This document shows, piece by piece, positions 17,291-27,246 of a stretch of DNA of 64,000 nt; the first letter of the stretch is position 1, and every line of letters begins with the position of its first letter. The translations under genes were made by a program, and so were the position numbers. This DNA is from CAYHCE01 sp964355015 (GTDB lineage Bacteria > Cyanobacteriota > Cyanobacteriia > PCC-6307 > Cyanobiaceae). The stretch is from positions 62,001 to 126,000 of the forward strand of contig CAYHCE010000003.1 in assembly GCA_964355015.1 (NCBI GenBank). The letters are read 5' to 3'. The notes under the pieces are model-generated. The model saw only the letters and a list, made by a program, of their open reading frames with translations. It did no database searches and had not been told where the DNA came from.

Positions 17291-18901
17291 TTGCTGGAGG
17301 TGCTGCCGCTGCCGGTTCAGCGGGCCCTGGCCGGACCTGAACGGCGCGAGCAGCTGCTCGAGGTGGTGCTTGATCTCGGGCGGCCGCCGGAGGCGCGCTA
17401 TCCCGGCAGGGCCACCCTGCTGGAGGAGCGGCCGATCGAACGGGCCGACCTCGCGGCGGTCGTGCAGCGACTCGGAGCCTTCGGCGGCGACAACCGCGCC
17501 GGCATCGAGCGCACCCTGCACCGCATCAGCGCGATCCGCAACCGGGCCGGGGAGATCGTGGGCCTGACCTGTCGCGTCGGACGGGCCGTCTATGGCACCG
17601 TGGCGATGGTGCGTGACCTGCTCGATTCCGGGCAGTCGCTCCTGCTGATGGGGCGGCCCGGTGTCGGCAAGACCACCGCTCTCCGGGAGATCGCCCGGGT
17701 GCTGGCCGACGACCTGGAGCGGCGCGTCGTGGTGATTGACACCAGCAATGAGATCGCCGGCGATGGCGACATTCCCCATCCCGCCATCGGCCGGGCCCGG
17801 CGCATGCAGGTGGCGCGGCCGGAGCTGCAGCATCAGGTGATGATCGAGGCGGTGGAGAATCACATGCCCGAGGTCATCGTGATCGATGAGATCGGCACCG
17901 AACTGGAGGCCCAGGCGGCTCGCACCATCGCCGAGCGCGGCGTGCAGCTCGTGGCAACCGCCCACGGCAACGAGCTGGCCAACCTGATCAAGAACCCCAC
18001 CCTCGCCGACCTGGTCGGGGGCATCCAGTCGGTCACCCTGGGCGACGAGGAGGCCCGCCGCCGCGGCTCGCAGAAATCCGTTCTGGAGCGCTGCGCCGAG
18101 CCCACGTTCCCCCTGGCGGTGGAGATGCACAGCCGCAGCCGCTGGCTGGTGCACTGCGATGTGGCCCGCACCGTGGATCTGCAGCTGCGCGGCCAGGCGG
18201 CCCGGCCGCAGATCCGCGAGCTCGGCTCCGATGGGCGCCTGCGGCTCGAGGACCCCGCTCCCGTTCCGACGCCCCCCCGCCCCGTCCGCGGTCCTGCGGC
18301 TCGCCCGACCACCGCCGGCTCACTCCGTCCGGCCCTGGCTCCCGTGCCGCTGCCCGATCCCGGTCTGCCGCCGCCCCATCGACGGTCTGATCCGGAAACG
18401 GTCGCCGATTCGGCCCCGCCGCTGAACCTCTACTGCTGCGGTGTCAGCGGTCAGCTGCTGGAGCAGGTGGTGCGCAGCCGCCAGCTGCCGGTGGAGCGGG
18501 TGGCCACCGTGGAGGCTGCCGACGCCGTGCTCAGCCTGCGCCAGCAGCTGGGCCGGGACCCGGAGGTCCGGCGCCTTGCCCGCGAGCACCGCGTGCCCAT
18601 CCTGGTGATCAAGGCCGACACCCTGCCCCAGATCCAGCGGGGCGTGGAGCGGCTGCTGCTCCGCAGCCGCGAGGACCTGCCGATCACCGCCGCTTCGCCC
18701 CCGGACGACGCCCATGGGGCTATGGAGGAATGCCGTCTGGCGGTGGAGCAGGTGGTGCTGCCCCAGCGACGCCCGGTGGAGCTGTTGCCGCGCAGTGCGC
18801 GGGTGCGCCGCATCCAGGCGGAGCAGGTGAGCCGCTACGGCCTGCGCAGCGCCGAGTTCGGCAGCGGCGAGGCCCAGAGGCTGCGGGTGTTTCCGCGTTG
18901 A
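17291..18901 (+). CDS. Ycf45-like AAA ATPase with C-terminal R3H domain
   Basis: The protein resembles Ycf45/SpoIIIAA-type ATPases. It has Walker A GRPGVGKTT, Walker B VIVIDEIG and the conserved VVVIDTSNEIAGDGDIPHP segment. A proline-rich linker leads to a C-terminal R3H-like domain (VELLPRSARVRRIQAEQVSRY), which suggests single-stranded nucleic acid binding. The function is not established. Start: only a TTG at 17291 is canonical, but the frame is open back to 17201 and family-like sequence (ITDDLDRLLEVLP) begins upstream of that TTG, so the true start may be a rare codon upstream. Confidence 0.8.
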   Translation: MLEVLPLPVQRALAGPERREQLLEVVLDLGRPPEARYPGRATLLEERPIERADLAAVVQRLGAFGGDNRAGIERTLHRISAIRNRAGEIVGLTCRVGRAVYGTVAMVRDLLDSGQSLLLMGRPGVGKTTALREIARVLADDLERRVVVIDTSNEIAGDGDIPHPAIGRARRMQVARPELQHQVMIEAVENHMPEVIVIDEIGTELEAQAARTIAERGVQLVATAHGNELANLIKNPTLADLVGGIQSVTLGDEEARRRGSQKSVLERCAEPTFPLAVEMHSRSRWLVHCDVARTVDLQLRGQAARPQIRELGSDGRLRLEDPAPVPTPPRPVRGPAARPTTAGSLRPALAPVPLPDPGLPPPHRRSDPETVADSAPPLNLYCCGVSGQLLEQVVRSRQLPVERVATVEAADAVLSLRQQLGRDPEVRRLAREHRVPILVIKADTLPQIQRGVERLLLRSREDLPITAASPPDDAHGAMEECRLAVEQVVLPQRRPVELLPRSARVRRIQAEQVSRYGLRSAEFGSGEAQRLRVFPR

Positions 18902-19063
18902 GCCGGGCGGGTGAGGCCCGTCGGCCCCAGGCGGCGCACCGACCCGGGGAGATTGACGAAGGACGGCCCGCTGTGGGTAACTAACAGGGCAACCGGCTCA
19001 CCGCCGTTCCACCCGAGCTCCAGTCCCTGGACCCCCTCGCGTGGGCTGCTGCAACCGGAGCGT

Positions 19064-19135
19064 TGGGCCGTCGCCAAGTGGTAAGGCAGCGGGTTTTGGT
19101 CCCGCCATTCCTAGGTTCGAATCCTAGCGGCCCAG
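19064..19135 (+). tRNA. tRNA-Gln (anticodon TTG)
   Basis: A 7-bp acceptor stem pairs TGGGCCG with CGGCCCA. The anticodon stem GCGGG/CCCGC encloses the loop TTTTGGT with anticodon TTG (19096-19098). The T arm is CTAGG-TTCGAAT-CCTAG. CCA is not encoded. The HAD gene begins 16 nt downstream on the same strand. Confidence 0.95.
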
Positions 19136-19151
19136 TTTTCAGGCTTCTTCC

Positions 19152-19901
19152 TTGGCTTCGAGCCCCCTGCTGGTGTTCGACTTCGACGGGGTGCTGGTCG
19201 ACGGCATGGCTGAGTACTGGTGGTCGGCCCGGCGGGCGGCCCTGGCGCTGCGGCCTTCGCTGGCACTCCCGCTGCAGGCCCCGCCGGGATTCGCCCAGCT
19301 GCGCCCGCTGATTCACAAGGGCTGGGAGATGGTGCTGATCGCCGCCGAACTGGGCCGTGCCGAGTCCGACCCCGCTGCCATGCGGGCCGATTACGACGGG
19401 GCCCTGAAGCGGGCCCTGGTGCGCTGGGGCTGGCAGCCCGAGCCGCTCCAGAGGGCACTGGAGGACGTGCGCCGCCAGGCCATCGCCACCGACCGGCAGC
19501 ATTGGCTGGATCTGCACCGACCCTTCCCCGGTGTCCCTGAACGGCTGGAGGCCCTGGCGGAGGAGGGGGTCGACTGGGCGGTTCTCACCACCAAGGGCGA
19601 GGCCTTCGCCGCCGAGCTGCTGGGGGCCCACAACCTCACGCCCCTGGCGCTGTTCGGCCATGAGCAGGGCAGCAAGCCGGAGGTGCTTCTGCGGCTTGCT
19701 GCCCTGCAGCGTCCCCTCTGGTTCATCGAGGATCGTCGCCCCACGCTGGAGGCCGTGCGCGCCACCCCGGGGCTGGAGCGGGTGCGCTGCTTCCTGGTGT
19801 CGTGGGGGTATGTGGGACCGCAGGATCTGATCGCGCTACCCGAGGGGGTCGCCCTGCTCGACCCCCGGCGGTTCTCAGCCCCCTTGGCGGACTGGCCCTG
19901 A
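19152..19901 (+). CDS. HAD-superfamily hydrolase
   Basis: The 249-residue protein has HAD motif I (LLVFDFDGVLVDG, nucleophile Asp and acid/base Asp), motif II (VLTTKG) and motif IV (WFIEDRRPTLEA). This fits a phosphatase or phosphoglycolate-like hydrolase acting on a small phosphorylated metabolite; the substrate cannot be read from sequence. It starts with TTG 16 nt after tRNA-Gln, so it may be read through from the tRNA promoter. No ATG is available nearby. Confidence 0.8.
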   Translation: MASSPLLVFDFDGVLVDGMAEYWWSARRAALALRPSLALPLQAPPGFAQLRPLIHKGWEMVLIAAELGRAESDPAAMRADYDGALKRALVRWGWQPEPLQRALEDVRRQAIATDRQHWLDLHRPFPGVPERLEALAEEGVDWAVLTTKGEAFAAELLGAHNLTPLALFGHEQGSKPEVLLRLAALQRPLWFIEDRRPTLEAVRATPGLERVRCFLVSWGYVGPQDLIALPEGVALLDPRRFSAPLADWP

Positions 19902-19909
19902 TCCGCTAC

Positions 19910-19923
19910 GGTACGTCTGTACT
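19910..19923 (+). promoter_or_regulatory. LexA-type SOS box upstream of recA
   Basis: The 14-mer GGTACGTCTGTACT fits the cyanobacterial LexA consensus RGTACNNNDGTWCB at every position. It is about 190 bp before the recA ATG and is the only close match I noticed near a DNA-repair gene here. An AT-rich stretch (ACTAAT) overlaps its right side and could be part of a promoter. LexA control is inferred. Confidence 0.6.
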
Positions 19924-19998
19924 AATTTCCCATCCCGGCCGCTTCTGCTGCGCCAGCCTGTCCTCGTGGCCCCCCTCCTCGTAGCCCCCTCCTGGGAG

Positions 19999-20032
19999 GC
20001 CAGCCGGTTCTGGTACGCCAGCCGGTTCTGGT
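19999..20032 (+). repeat. Two tandem 16-bp repeats in the recA leader
   Basis: GCCAGCCGGTTCTGGT occurs at 19999-20014 and again at 20017-20032 with a 2-bp spacer (18-bp period). Each copy contains a short inverted repeat (CCAG/CTGG), so each could fold into a small hairpin in the recA leader RNA. The function is unknown. Confidence 0.75.
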
Positions 20033-20113
20033 GGCACCTGCTGCTGTAAGGCCACAGGATGCTTCGCTCCGGCTCCGCTTCCCAGCGGCCTGTTCCATCG
20101 TTACTCCGTGACC

Positions 20114-21438
<1,325 letters not shown>

Positions 21439-21454
21439 GAGGTGCATGAGGCCT

Positions 21455-21478
21455 GCCATGGCTTCTCTGAGCCATGGC
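21455..21478. terminator. Hairpin between convergent recA and DUF1815 gene
   Basis: A 9-bp perfect stem, GCCATGGCT paired with AGCCATGGC, has a 6-base loop and lies 16 nt after the recA stop. No T-run follows on either side, so termination is plausible but not certain. Confidence 0.4.
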
Positions 21479-21524
21479 CGCCTCTCTCCTGCACCCCCCC
21501 CCCGCAGGCAGGCAGGGTCGCAAC

Positions 21525-21893
21525 TCAGAGCAGGGGCGCTTCCAGGTTGGTGGGTTCGGCGATGGATGCGGCGCGCCGGGAGGCCTTGTCGTTCTGCAGG
21601 AACGTGGCCACCCGCTGAAGTTCCTGGATCGCTTCGGCCCCTTCCAGCTTGACCAGCTCACAGCCGTTCCGCGATTCCACCCAGCTGATGCCGAAATCGG
21701 AGACCAGAAAGCGCACCATGTGGCCGTCCCCCATGTCGCAGACGAACGAGGCACCGTGGCCGTCACTACGGTCTCCGCAGACGTAGCAGGTGGCGACGAG
21801 ATCCTTGCGCTGCAGACTGGCTGCCAGGGCCTGCAGGCTCATCACCAGGTCCTGCACCACGGAGAGGTACTGCTCGGCGAGGCGGGGAAACAT
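21525..21893 (-). CDS. DUF1815 family protein
   Basis: The 122-residue protein matches the cyanobacterial DUF1815 family. It has an N-terminal helix with LVMSLQALAASL, a central CYVCGDRSDG segment with a CxxC pair, and the HMVRFLVSDFGISWVE motif. The last 25 residues are variable. The function is unknown; it is a soluble protein. It starts about 85 nt downstream of the DUF2839 gene on the same strand. Confidence 0.8.
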   Translation of the reverse strand: MFPRLAEQYLSVVQDLVMSLQALAASLQRKDLVATCYVCGDRSDGHGASFVCDMGDGHMVRFLVSDFGISWVESRNGCELVKLEGAEAIQELQRVATFLQNDKASRRAASIAEPTNLEAPLL

Positions 21894-21944
21894 GGGCTGG
21901 CTCGATCAGGTACCAGAATCCTAATGTTTTCTTCTTTTTGTCGC

Positions 21945-21988
21945 GGGTATAAATACCCACAACCCCTGACCCAGGAGTCAGGGGTTGT
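21945..21988 (-). terminator. Two adjacent palindromes after the DUF2839 gene
   Basis: A 12-bp perfect stem (21959-21970 with 21977-21988, 6-base loop) overlaps the DUF2839 stop codon at 21978-21980. Immediately beyond it is a second palindrome, GGGTAT-AA-ATACCC (21945-21958). Together they could terminate the DUF2839 transcript or act as an operator for the DUF1815 gene. No T-run follows. Confidence 0.45.
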
Positions 21989-22229
21989 CGGCCAGCTCCC
22001 ACCAGCCAAGTGCCGGTCCGATGAAGCGCACTGTCAACCAGAACAGCACCAGTGCCGCGATTCCCACCCAGGCACCGCGAGTGGTGAGCTGCACGAACCG
22101 ATCCGCCTGATTGCGGGTGAGCGGCAGCCAGGGAGTCAGCCGGGGTGACGTGTCCCTGGCGGCTGATGCGCTCTCTTTCTTCTGGCGGGCGGGCAATCCC
22201 TGCTCCGAGCGGCGCCTGGCCTCTCCCAT
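21978..22229 (-). CDS. DUF2839 family small membrane protein
   Basis: The 83-residue protein has the MGEARRRSEQGLPARQK start typical of DUF2839 and one hydrophobic helix (AWVGIAALVLFWLTVRFIGP) near the C-terminus. The family is cyanobacterial, probably a single-pass membrane protein of unknown role. Its stop codon lies inside a 12-bp stem hairpin. Confidence 0.75.
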   Translation of the reverse strand: MGEARRRSEQGLPARQKKESASAARDTSPRLTPWLPLTRNQADRFVQLTTRGAWVGIAALVLFWLTVRFIGPALGWWELADNP

Positions 22230-22316
22230 GGTGTTGATGCTGCCCGGGTGGGAACAGGGTAGATGCTCGCGGCTGTCAGGACCTGGACACCGCGCCGCGG
22301 ACAGGTGGAGCCGGGC

Positions 22317-23747
22317 TCAGCCGGGCAGCAGCCGGTGCAAGGCCACCCAGGGTTCCAGGGCCTCCAGCACCTGCCGACCCCAGCTGCGTCCCCGCAGCCG
22401 GCCATCCAGCACCGCCACCCGACCGCCGCCACGGCGCAGGCCCGCCAGGGAGCGACGCAGCCGGTCGAGGGCTTCGGGCAGCAGCAGCTCCCGGAACCAG
22501 TCGCGACCCTGCTGACGCAGGCGACTCACCCGGGCTGCCGTGAGCGGATCCTCCAGGCTGGCGATCGGCAGGGGGCCGATGATCACCTGGCAGGGCAGCG
22601 GCAGATGGCCCTGGTGCTCCAGCCACCAGCTCCAGCCGCAACAGATCACCCCATTGCTTTGCGGGGACGTTGTTTCGTGGCCGACACGGCTGCCGAATTC
22701 GGCGGCAAGGGCGCTGGCCAGCGGCAGGCGCAGGGCGGCATCGCCCACCAGCACGATGCTCAGCCCCGCCTGGCCCAGCACCAGACGGCGACAGTGATCC
22801 AGCAGATGGTCGCCGTAGTGGGGGCTGTTGGGCAGCGGCTGGCGCAGGGGGGCGTAGAGCGGCAGGGGATCGGCCAGAGGCGGATCGGCCAGGTCGACGC
22901 TCACCTGCGGCTTGATCCCCGCCAGATGGACCTCTCCGCCGAGCGGACCCACCAACACGGTGCCCCTGCCTTCCAGCAGCCCCTCCATCACCTCAAGCGG
23001 CTCGAGCGGCTGGCGGTGCAGCTGCCACTGCAGCCGCTGGCGATCCACCGTGGCCCAGCTGGTCCAGCTGGGTCCGCCCGTCGCCAGCCAGGCCTTCCAG
23101 GGCTCCGGCAGCGGGCCCAGCAGCGCCAGCAGCTGGCGCAGCGGCGCCTCCTCTTCCGGGCTCAAGGGCACCTGGCCGGAAGGCCGCGGCGGATGGCTCA
23201 GGATGCGGCGGCTGAGCCGCTGGTGCAGGGCCAGCAGGCTGGCGTCGGCGCTTGGCAGGCTGCGACGCAGCTGCTCCCAGTGGTCGCTGTCCAGAGGCCG
23301 ATCCAGCGCCTGGCGCAGCATGGGTTCGAGCCGTTCGGCCTCGGGGAAAACCAGCTGGCGCTCGCCCAGATTGCCGCTGCGCCAGGCCGCCTCCAGTTCC
23401 CGGTGGCTGAGCAGCCACAGGCGTGCCTCAGGCGGTGCGGCAGCCCCTTCCCAGCACGGCAGATGGAGACCCACCGCCCGCAGCCGCGGCAGCTCCACCT
23501 GCTGGAGCCTCAGCCGCAGCGGCTCGCTGACCACCAGCGCCAGCGGCGCCTCGCTCAGGGCCAGCGGGACCAGCAGGCCCACGAGCCAGTCGGGATCACT
23601 GCCAGGGGCAAGCCGTACCAGGGTGTGGTCGCCGCGGCGCAGACTGCGGGCCACCAGGCGGCTCAGGGTCAGGTGGTGGGGCCAGCGGATCCCCCCCTCC
23701 TGACGCAGGAGCTGCTTCAGTTGGTGGTGGGCGCGGGCTTCCAGCAT
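22317..23747 (-). CDS. Degenerate DinG/XPD-like helicase
   Basis: The 476-residue protein resembles cyanobacterial putative helicases. The C-terminal half keeps the DinG-like order: CQVIIGPLPIASLEDPL, FRELLLPEALDRLRRSLAGL and GRVAVLDGRL. I cannot find a Walker A motif in the N-terminal half, and the expected helicase motif VI (QGxGRxxR) reads RRSLAGLRR. It therefore probably lacks ATPase activity. The ATG at 23747 is chosen because longer frames run through tyrA. It is divergent from tyrA with only 42 bp between them. Confidence 0.65.
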   Translation of the reverse strand: MLEARAHHQLKQLLRQEGGIRWPHHLTLSRLVARSLRRGDHTLVRLAPGSDPDWLVGLLVPLALSEAPLALVVSEPLRLRLQQVELPRLRAVGLHLPCWEGAAAPPEARLWLLSHRELEAAWRSGNLGERQLVFPEAERLEPMLRQALDRPLDSDHWEQLRRSLPSADASLLALHQRLSRRILSHPPRPSGQVPLSPEEEAPLRQLLALLGPLPEPWKAWLATGGPSWTSWATVDRQRLQWQLHRQPLEPLEVMEGLLEGRGTVLVGPLGGEVHLAGIKPQVSVDLADPPLADPLPLYAPLRQPLPNSPHYGDHLLDHCRRLVLGQAGLSIVLVGDAALRLPLASALAAEFGSRVGHETTSPQSNGVICCGWSWWLEHQGHLPLPCQVIIGPLPIASLEDPLTAARVSRLRQQGRDWFRELLLPEALDRLRRSLAGLRRGGGRVAVLDGRLRGRSWGRQVLEALEPWVALHRLLPG

Positions 23748-23789
23748 CGGGGAATCGTAGGAAGCTGGGATGAGCGGTCCGTACCGGTG

Positions 23790-24683
23790 ATGACAACCCT
23801 CTGGCGTGAGCGACCGGTGGGGGTGGTGGGCCTCGGTTTGATCGGCGGGTCCCTCGGACTCGACCTCTCCGCCATGGATGTGGATGTGCGGGCCCTGGTG
23901 CATCGACCGTCGACCGCCGAGCGCGCCCGGCAGCGGGGCCTTGCCCGGCAGGTGAGCACCGATCCCGCCGTGCTGGAAGGCTGCGGTCTGGTGGTGCTGG
24001 CTCTGCCCCTCGACCGGCTGCTGGATCCGCCCGCCGACCTGATCGCTGCGTTGCCTTCTGACGCGGTGATCACCGACGTGGGCTCCGTCAAGGAGCCCGT
24101 GCTGGCCTGCTGGCAGCGACATGTGTCCCGCTTCGTGGCCAGTCACCCGATGGCCGGAACGGCGGCGGCGGGGGTGGAGGCCGGCCAACCTGGTCTGTTC
24201 CTGGGCCGACCCTGGGTGGCGACCCCAAACGAGCGGACCGATCCCGAGGCCCTGGCGATGGTGCGGGGGCTGGCCGAGGCGGTGGGGGCCCATTGGCTGG
24301 AATGCACTGCCGCGGCCCATGACCGCGCGGTGGCGCTGATCTCCCATCTGCCGGTGCTGGTCAGTGCCGCCCTGCTGCTGGCGGCGGACCGGGGCGCCGC
24401 TGCCAGGAGTGCTCCGGCCCCGGGCGGGGAGCCGATGGGGGATCTGCCGGCCCTGGTGAGGACCCTGGCGTCCAGCGGATTCGCCGACAGCACCCGGGTC
24501 GGCGGCGGCAATCCCGAACTGGGCACGCTGATGGCGCGCTGCAACCGACCGGCTCTGCGCCTGGCCCTGGAGCACTATCGCGAGGCCCTCGCCCGGCTGG
24601 ACGGTCTGGTGGAGCGTCAGGACTGGCCTGCGCTGGAAGCGGAGCTGGTTCAGAGCCAGGCTCTGCGGCGAGGGTTCCTCTGA
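23790..24683 (+). CDS. tyrA: Prephenate/arogenate dehydrogenase
   Basis: The 297-residue enzyme catalyses the NAD(P)-dependent oxidative decarboxylation leading to tyrosine. The N-terminal dinucleotide motif is GVVGLGLIGGSLG, followed by DVGSVKEPV and the substrate-binding ASHPMAGT with its catalytic-type histidine. Cyanobacterial homologs usually prefer arogenate and NADP. The ATG at 23790 fits; a GTG one codon upstream is possible. Confidence 0.88.
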   Translation: MTTLWRERPVGVVGLGLIGGSLGLDLSAMDVDVRALVHRPSTAERARQRGLARQVSTDPAVLEGCGLVVLALPLDRLLDPPADLIAALPSDAVITDVGSVKEPVLACWQRHVSRFVASHPMAGTAAAGVEAGQPGLFLGRPWVATPNERTDPEALAMVRGLAEAVGAHWLECTAAAHDRAVALISHLPVLVSAALLLAADRGAAARSAPAPGGEPMGDLPALVRTLASSGFADSTRVGGGNPELGTLMARCNRPALRLALEHYREALARLDGLVERQDWPALEAELVQSQALRRGFL

Positions 24684-24716
24684 CCGCCCCGCTTTCGTGG
24701 CAGTAGGCCGTTGCCT

Positions 24717-26270
24717 TCAGTGCAGCCGCAGGCTCCGTCCCCGCTGCGCCAGCAGCTGCCGGCAGACCATCAGGGCCGAGAGGCTCACCCCGGCAGTGCC
24801 CTCCCCGGGGTGGATCGCGTCGCCGCAGAGCCACAACCCCGGCAGGGGCGTGCGGCTCGCCAGCCCGAACGGCCCGAAGCGCGATGGGTGCTGTCCCAGG
24901 CCCCCCACGAACCCGAAGGGTCGTCCGGTCCAGCGGGCGAACCCGCGCGGCGTCGCCAGCTCGGCATGCAGCCAGGTGGACGCCGTCAGGCCCAGCAGCC
25001 GGTGCAGTGCGGCCTGGATCTGGGTCATCGACCGAGCCTTGGCGTCCTCGTAGGCGGCTGGCTCGAGGGCGAACCAGGGCCGGGCCGCGGTGAACACGCT
25101 GGCGATCACGGTGGCCTGCCCCGCCGGCGCCCTCCCATCCCCCTCCCGGCTCACGGAGGCGAACAGGGAGCCGGGATCGGGTCCGTCGAGCTGGAGGTGG
25201 GGTGGACAGTCATGCGGCAGTGAGCTGCGGTCCACGGCGGCGTAGAACACAAGGGCGCCGCTGGGATCGGGGAATCCCGTCAGCCGGCGCCGGTAGCCCG
25301 CCGGCAGCGCCTCCCCCAGCAGCCCTGGCAGTGCCTGGGGGGACACGGCGCAGACGATCTCCCGGCAGGAGAGCCGGAAGGGCCGCCCGCCCGGTCCCCG
25401 TCCCGCCAGCTCCCAGCCACCCCCAGCGGCAGCGGAGGCGATCGTGTCGACCCGGTGTCGCAGCCGCAGCCGTCCACCATGGGCGGCCAGGGCCTGCTCG
25501 AGGCTCTGGCTGAGCTTCTGCATCGACCCCTCCAGATGCCAGAGCCCCAGCGGTTCCTGGGGCATGGCCAGCACGCTGGCGCCGTAGAGGGCGGCGGTGC
25601 GGTCGGCCGGTTCCTGGGAGTAGAGCCGCAGCTGCAGGTCCAGGAAGCGTCGCAACCGGGGGTTGCCGGCGCAGCCGCTCAGCCGCAGCAGGTCGGCCAC
25701 GCTGGCGCCGATCAGCAGGCCGCTGGCCAGGTTGGCGGGCCGCAGAGCCCTCACCAGCTGGCCCAGATCCCAGGCGCTGCGCGGCGGCAGCACAGGATCC
25801 CGCCCGGCGAATCCCCAGCTGGCCCGGTGCAGGGCGGCGCAGAGGCGCCAGAACGGCTCGCTGTCCGGGAACTGGCGCTGACGCTCTTCCCGCCAGCGCT
25901 GGGGGTCGCGCCAGAGCCGGATCGGCGCGCTGCCGTCGGCCAGGTCCACCACGCAGCCGGGATCGAGCGGAGTGGCGGCCGGAGCCGTCACCCCCAGATG
26001 GCGGAACAGGCGGTCGTGGATGCCCCCCGTTTCGAGGCCGGCCACCTGGGTGGCCCCCACGTCGAACACGTAGGCGCCGCGGCGGAAGGTTCCGGCGCAG
26101 CCGCCGCTCTGGCTGTGGGCTTCCAGCAGCTCCACCCCCAGTCCGGCGCGCGCCAGCAGCGCGGCGGCCGTGAGGCCGGCGACGCCGGCCCCGATCACCG
26201 CCACGTCGCAGGATCCGCCGGGGCGGGATGGATCGTGCACTCCGCGGCTGATGCTCTCCACAGCGGGCAT
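24717..26270 (-). CDS. crtD: CrtD-like carotenoid C-3',4' desaturase (FAD oxidoreductase)
   Basis: The 517-residue flavoprotein has an N-terminal Rossmann motif (VIGAGVAGLTAAALLARAG) and the C-terminal CrtI-family motif LWLCGDAIHPGEGTAGVSLS. The family includes carotene desaturases and isomerases; its general architecture points to CrtD, the myxol-type carotenoid desaturase. CrtISO/CrtH is the main alternative. It is divergent from the fructosamine kinase gene with a 24-bp gap. Confidence 0.6.
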   Translation of the reverse strand: MPAVESISRGVHDPSRPGGSCDVAVIGAGVAGLTAAALLARAGLGVELLEAHSQSGGCAGTFRRGAYVFDVGATQVAGLETGGIHDRLFRHLGVTAPAATPLDPGCVVDLADGSAPIRLWRDPQRWREERQRQFPDSEPFWRLCAALHRASWGFAGRDPVLPPRSAWDLGQLVRALRPANLASGLLIGASVADLLRLSGCAGNPRLRRFLDLQLRLYSQEPADRTAALYGASVLAMPQEPLGLWHLEGSMQKLSQSLEQALAAHGGRLRLRHRVDTIASAAAGGGWELAGRGPGGRPFRLSCREIVCAVSPQALPGLLGEALPAGYRRRLTGFPDPSGALVFYAAVDRSSLPHDCPPHLQLDGPDPGSLFASVSREGDGRAPAGQATVIASVFTAARPWFALEPAAYEDAKARSMTQIQAALHRLLGLTASTWLHAELATPRGFARWTGRPFGFVGGLGQHPSRFGPFGLASRTPLPGLWLCGDAIHPGEGTAGVSLSALMVCRQLLAQRGRSLRLH

Positions 26271-26294
26271 GCTGGCAGTCACGGCCGGGCCCTG

Positions 26295-27218
26295 ATGGAC
26301 GAACCGCTGGCGAACTGGGTGGCGCAGGTGCTGGGGAGCGAGCTGCGGCACTGCCGGCCCGTCGGCGGCGGCTGCATCCACAGCGCCTGGGCCCTGGAGC
26401 TGGCCGATGGTCGCCGCCTGTTCGCCAAGACCAACGCTGCCCAGGCTCTGCCGTTGCTGGAGGCGGAAGCGGAGGGTCTGCAAGCGTTGCGCGCCGTGGC
26501 CGTCGCCGGGCTTGTGATCCCCGAGCCGCTGCACTGCGGCCTGGCGGGGGACCGGGCGCTGCTGCTGCTGGAGTGGCTGGAACTGGAGCACCGCCCTGGC
26601 AAGCGCGCCTGGGCCGCTGCGGGGGGCGCGCTGGCTCGTCTGCATCGCCGCAGCGCCGCCGGCGATCCCGGGGCCTTCGGCTGGGCCCGGGACAACTTCA
26701 TCGGTTCCGGACCCCAGCCCAACGGCTGGTGCGAAGACTGGGGCCGTTTCTTCGCGGAGCGACGCCTCGGCAGCCAGCTCTGCCTGGCGGCCGCAGGCGG
26801 CCGGCCGCTACGGGGCGCCTCGGCCCTGCTGGAGTGCACACCCGACTGGCTCAATGCCCATGGAGCCATCCCTTGCCTGGTGCACGGAGACCTCTGGAGC
26901 GGCAATGCCGGAGTTCTGACCGCCGCGGCTGGATCGCCAGATCCCGGCGCGGCAGGGCCTGCAGCTCTCTTCGATCCGGCGGTGCATCGGGGGGATCGGG
27001 AGGTCGATCTGGCCATGGCGCACCTTTTCGGTGGCTTCCCCCCCGCCTTCTTCGCGGGCTACCAGCAGCACTGGCCTCTGCCTGCGGGGCACGAGCGCCG
27101 TAGAGATCTCTACAACCTGTATCACCTGATCAACCACGCCAATCTGTTCGGTGGTTCCTACTTCGCCCGGTGCCAGGCCGGCATCGACAAGCTGCTGGCC
27201 GGCTCCCCCAGGCTCTGA
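26295..27218 (+). CDS. Fructosamine/ketosamine-3-kinase family protein
   Basis: The 307-residue protein has the aminoglycoside-phosphotransferase fold: an N-terminal lobe with GGGCIHSAW, catalytic loop LVHGDLWSGN and metal-binding FDPAVHRGDREVDLAM. Fructosamine kinases phosphorylate glycated amines so that the sugar is released, repairing glycated proteins. The ATG is set 24 bp from the divergent crtD-like gene. Confidence 0.85.
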   Translation: MDEPLANWVAQVLGSELRHCRPVGGGCIHSAWALELADGRRLFAKTNAAQALPLLEAEAEGLQALRAVAVAGLVIPEPLHCGLAGDRALLLLEWLELEHRPGKRAWAAAGGALARLHRRSAAGDPGAFGWARDNFIGSGPQPNGWCEDWGRFFAERRLGSQLCLAAAGGRPLRGASALLECTPDWLNAHGAIPCLVHGDLWSGNAGVLTAAAGSPDPGAAGPAALFDPAVHRGDREVDLAMAHLFGGFPPAFFAGYQQHWPLPAGHERRRDLYNLYHLINHANLFGGSYFARCQAGIDKLLAGSPRL

Positions 27219-27246
27219 TCGCGGCTGCCGGCAGGCTCGCCGGAGC

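Noticed and set aside
22263..23789. Plus-strand open frame running into tyrA from 22263
   Set aside because: It lies opposite the helicase-like gene; TyrA family sequence starts only at the ATG at 23790.
25455..26294. Plus-strand extension upstream of fructosamine kinase
   Set aside because: It is antisense to the carotenoid desaturase; kinase similarity begins after 26295.
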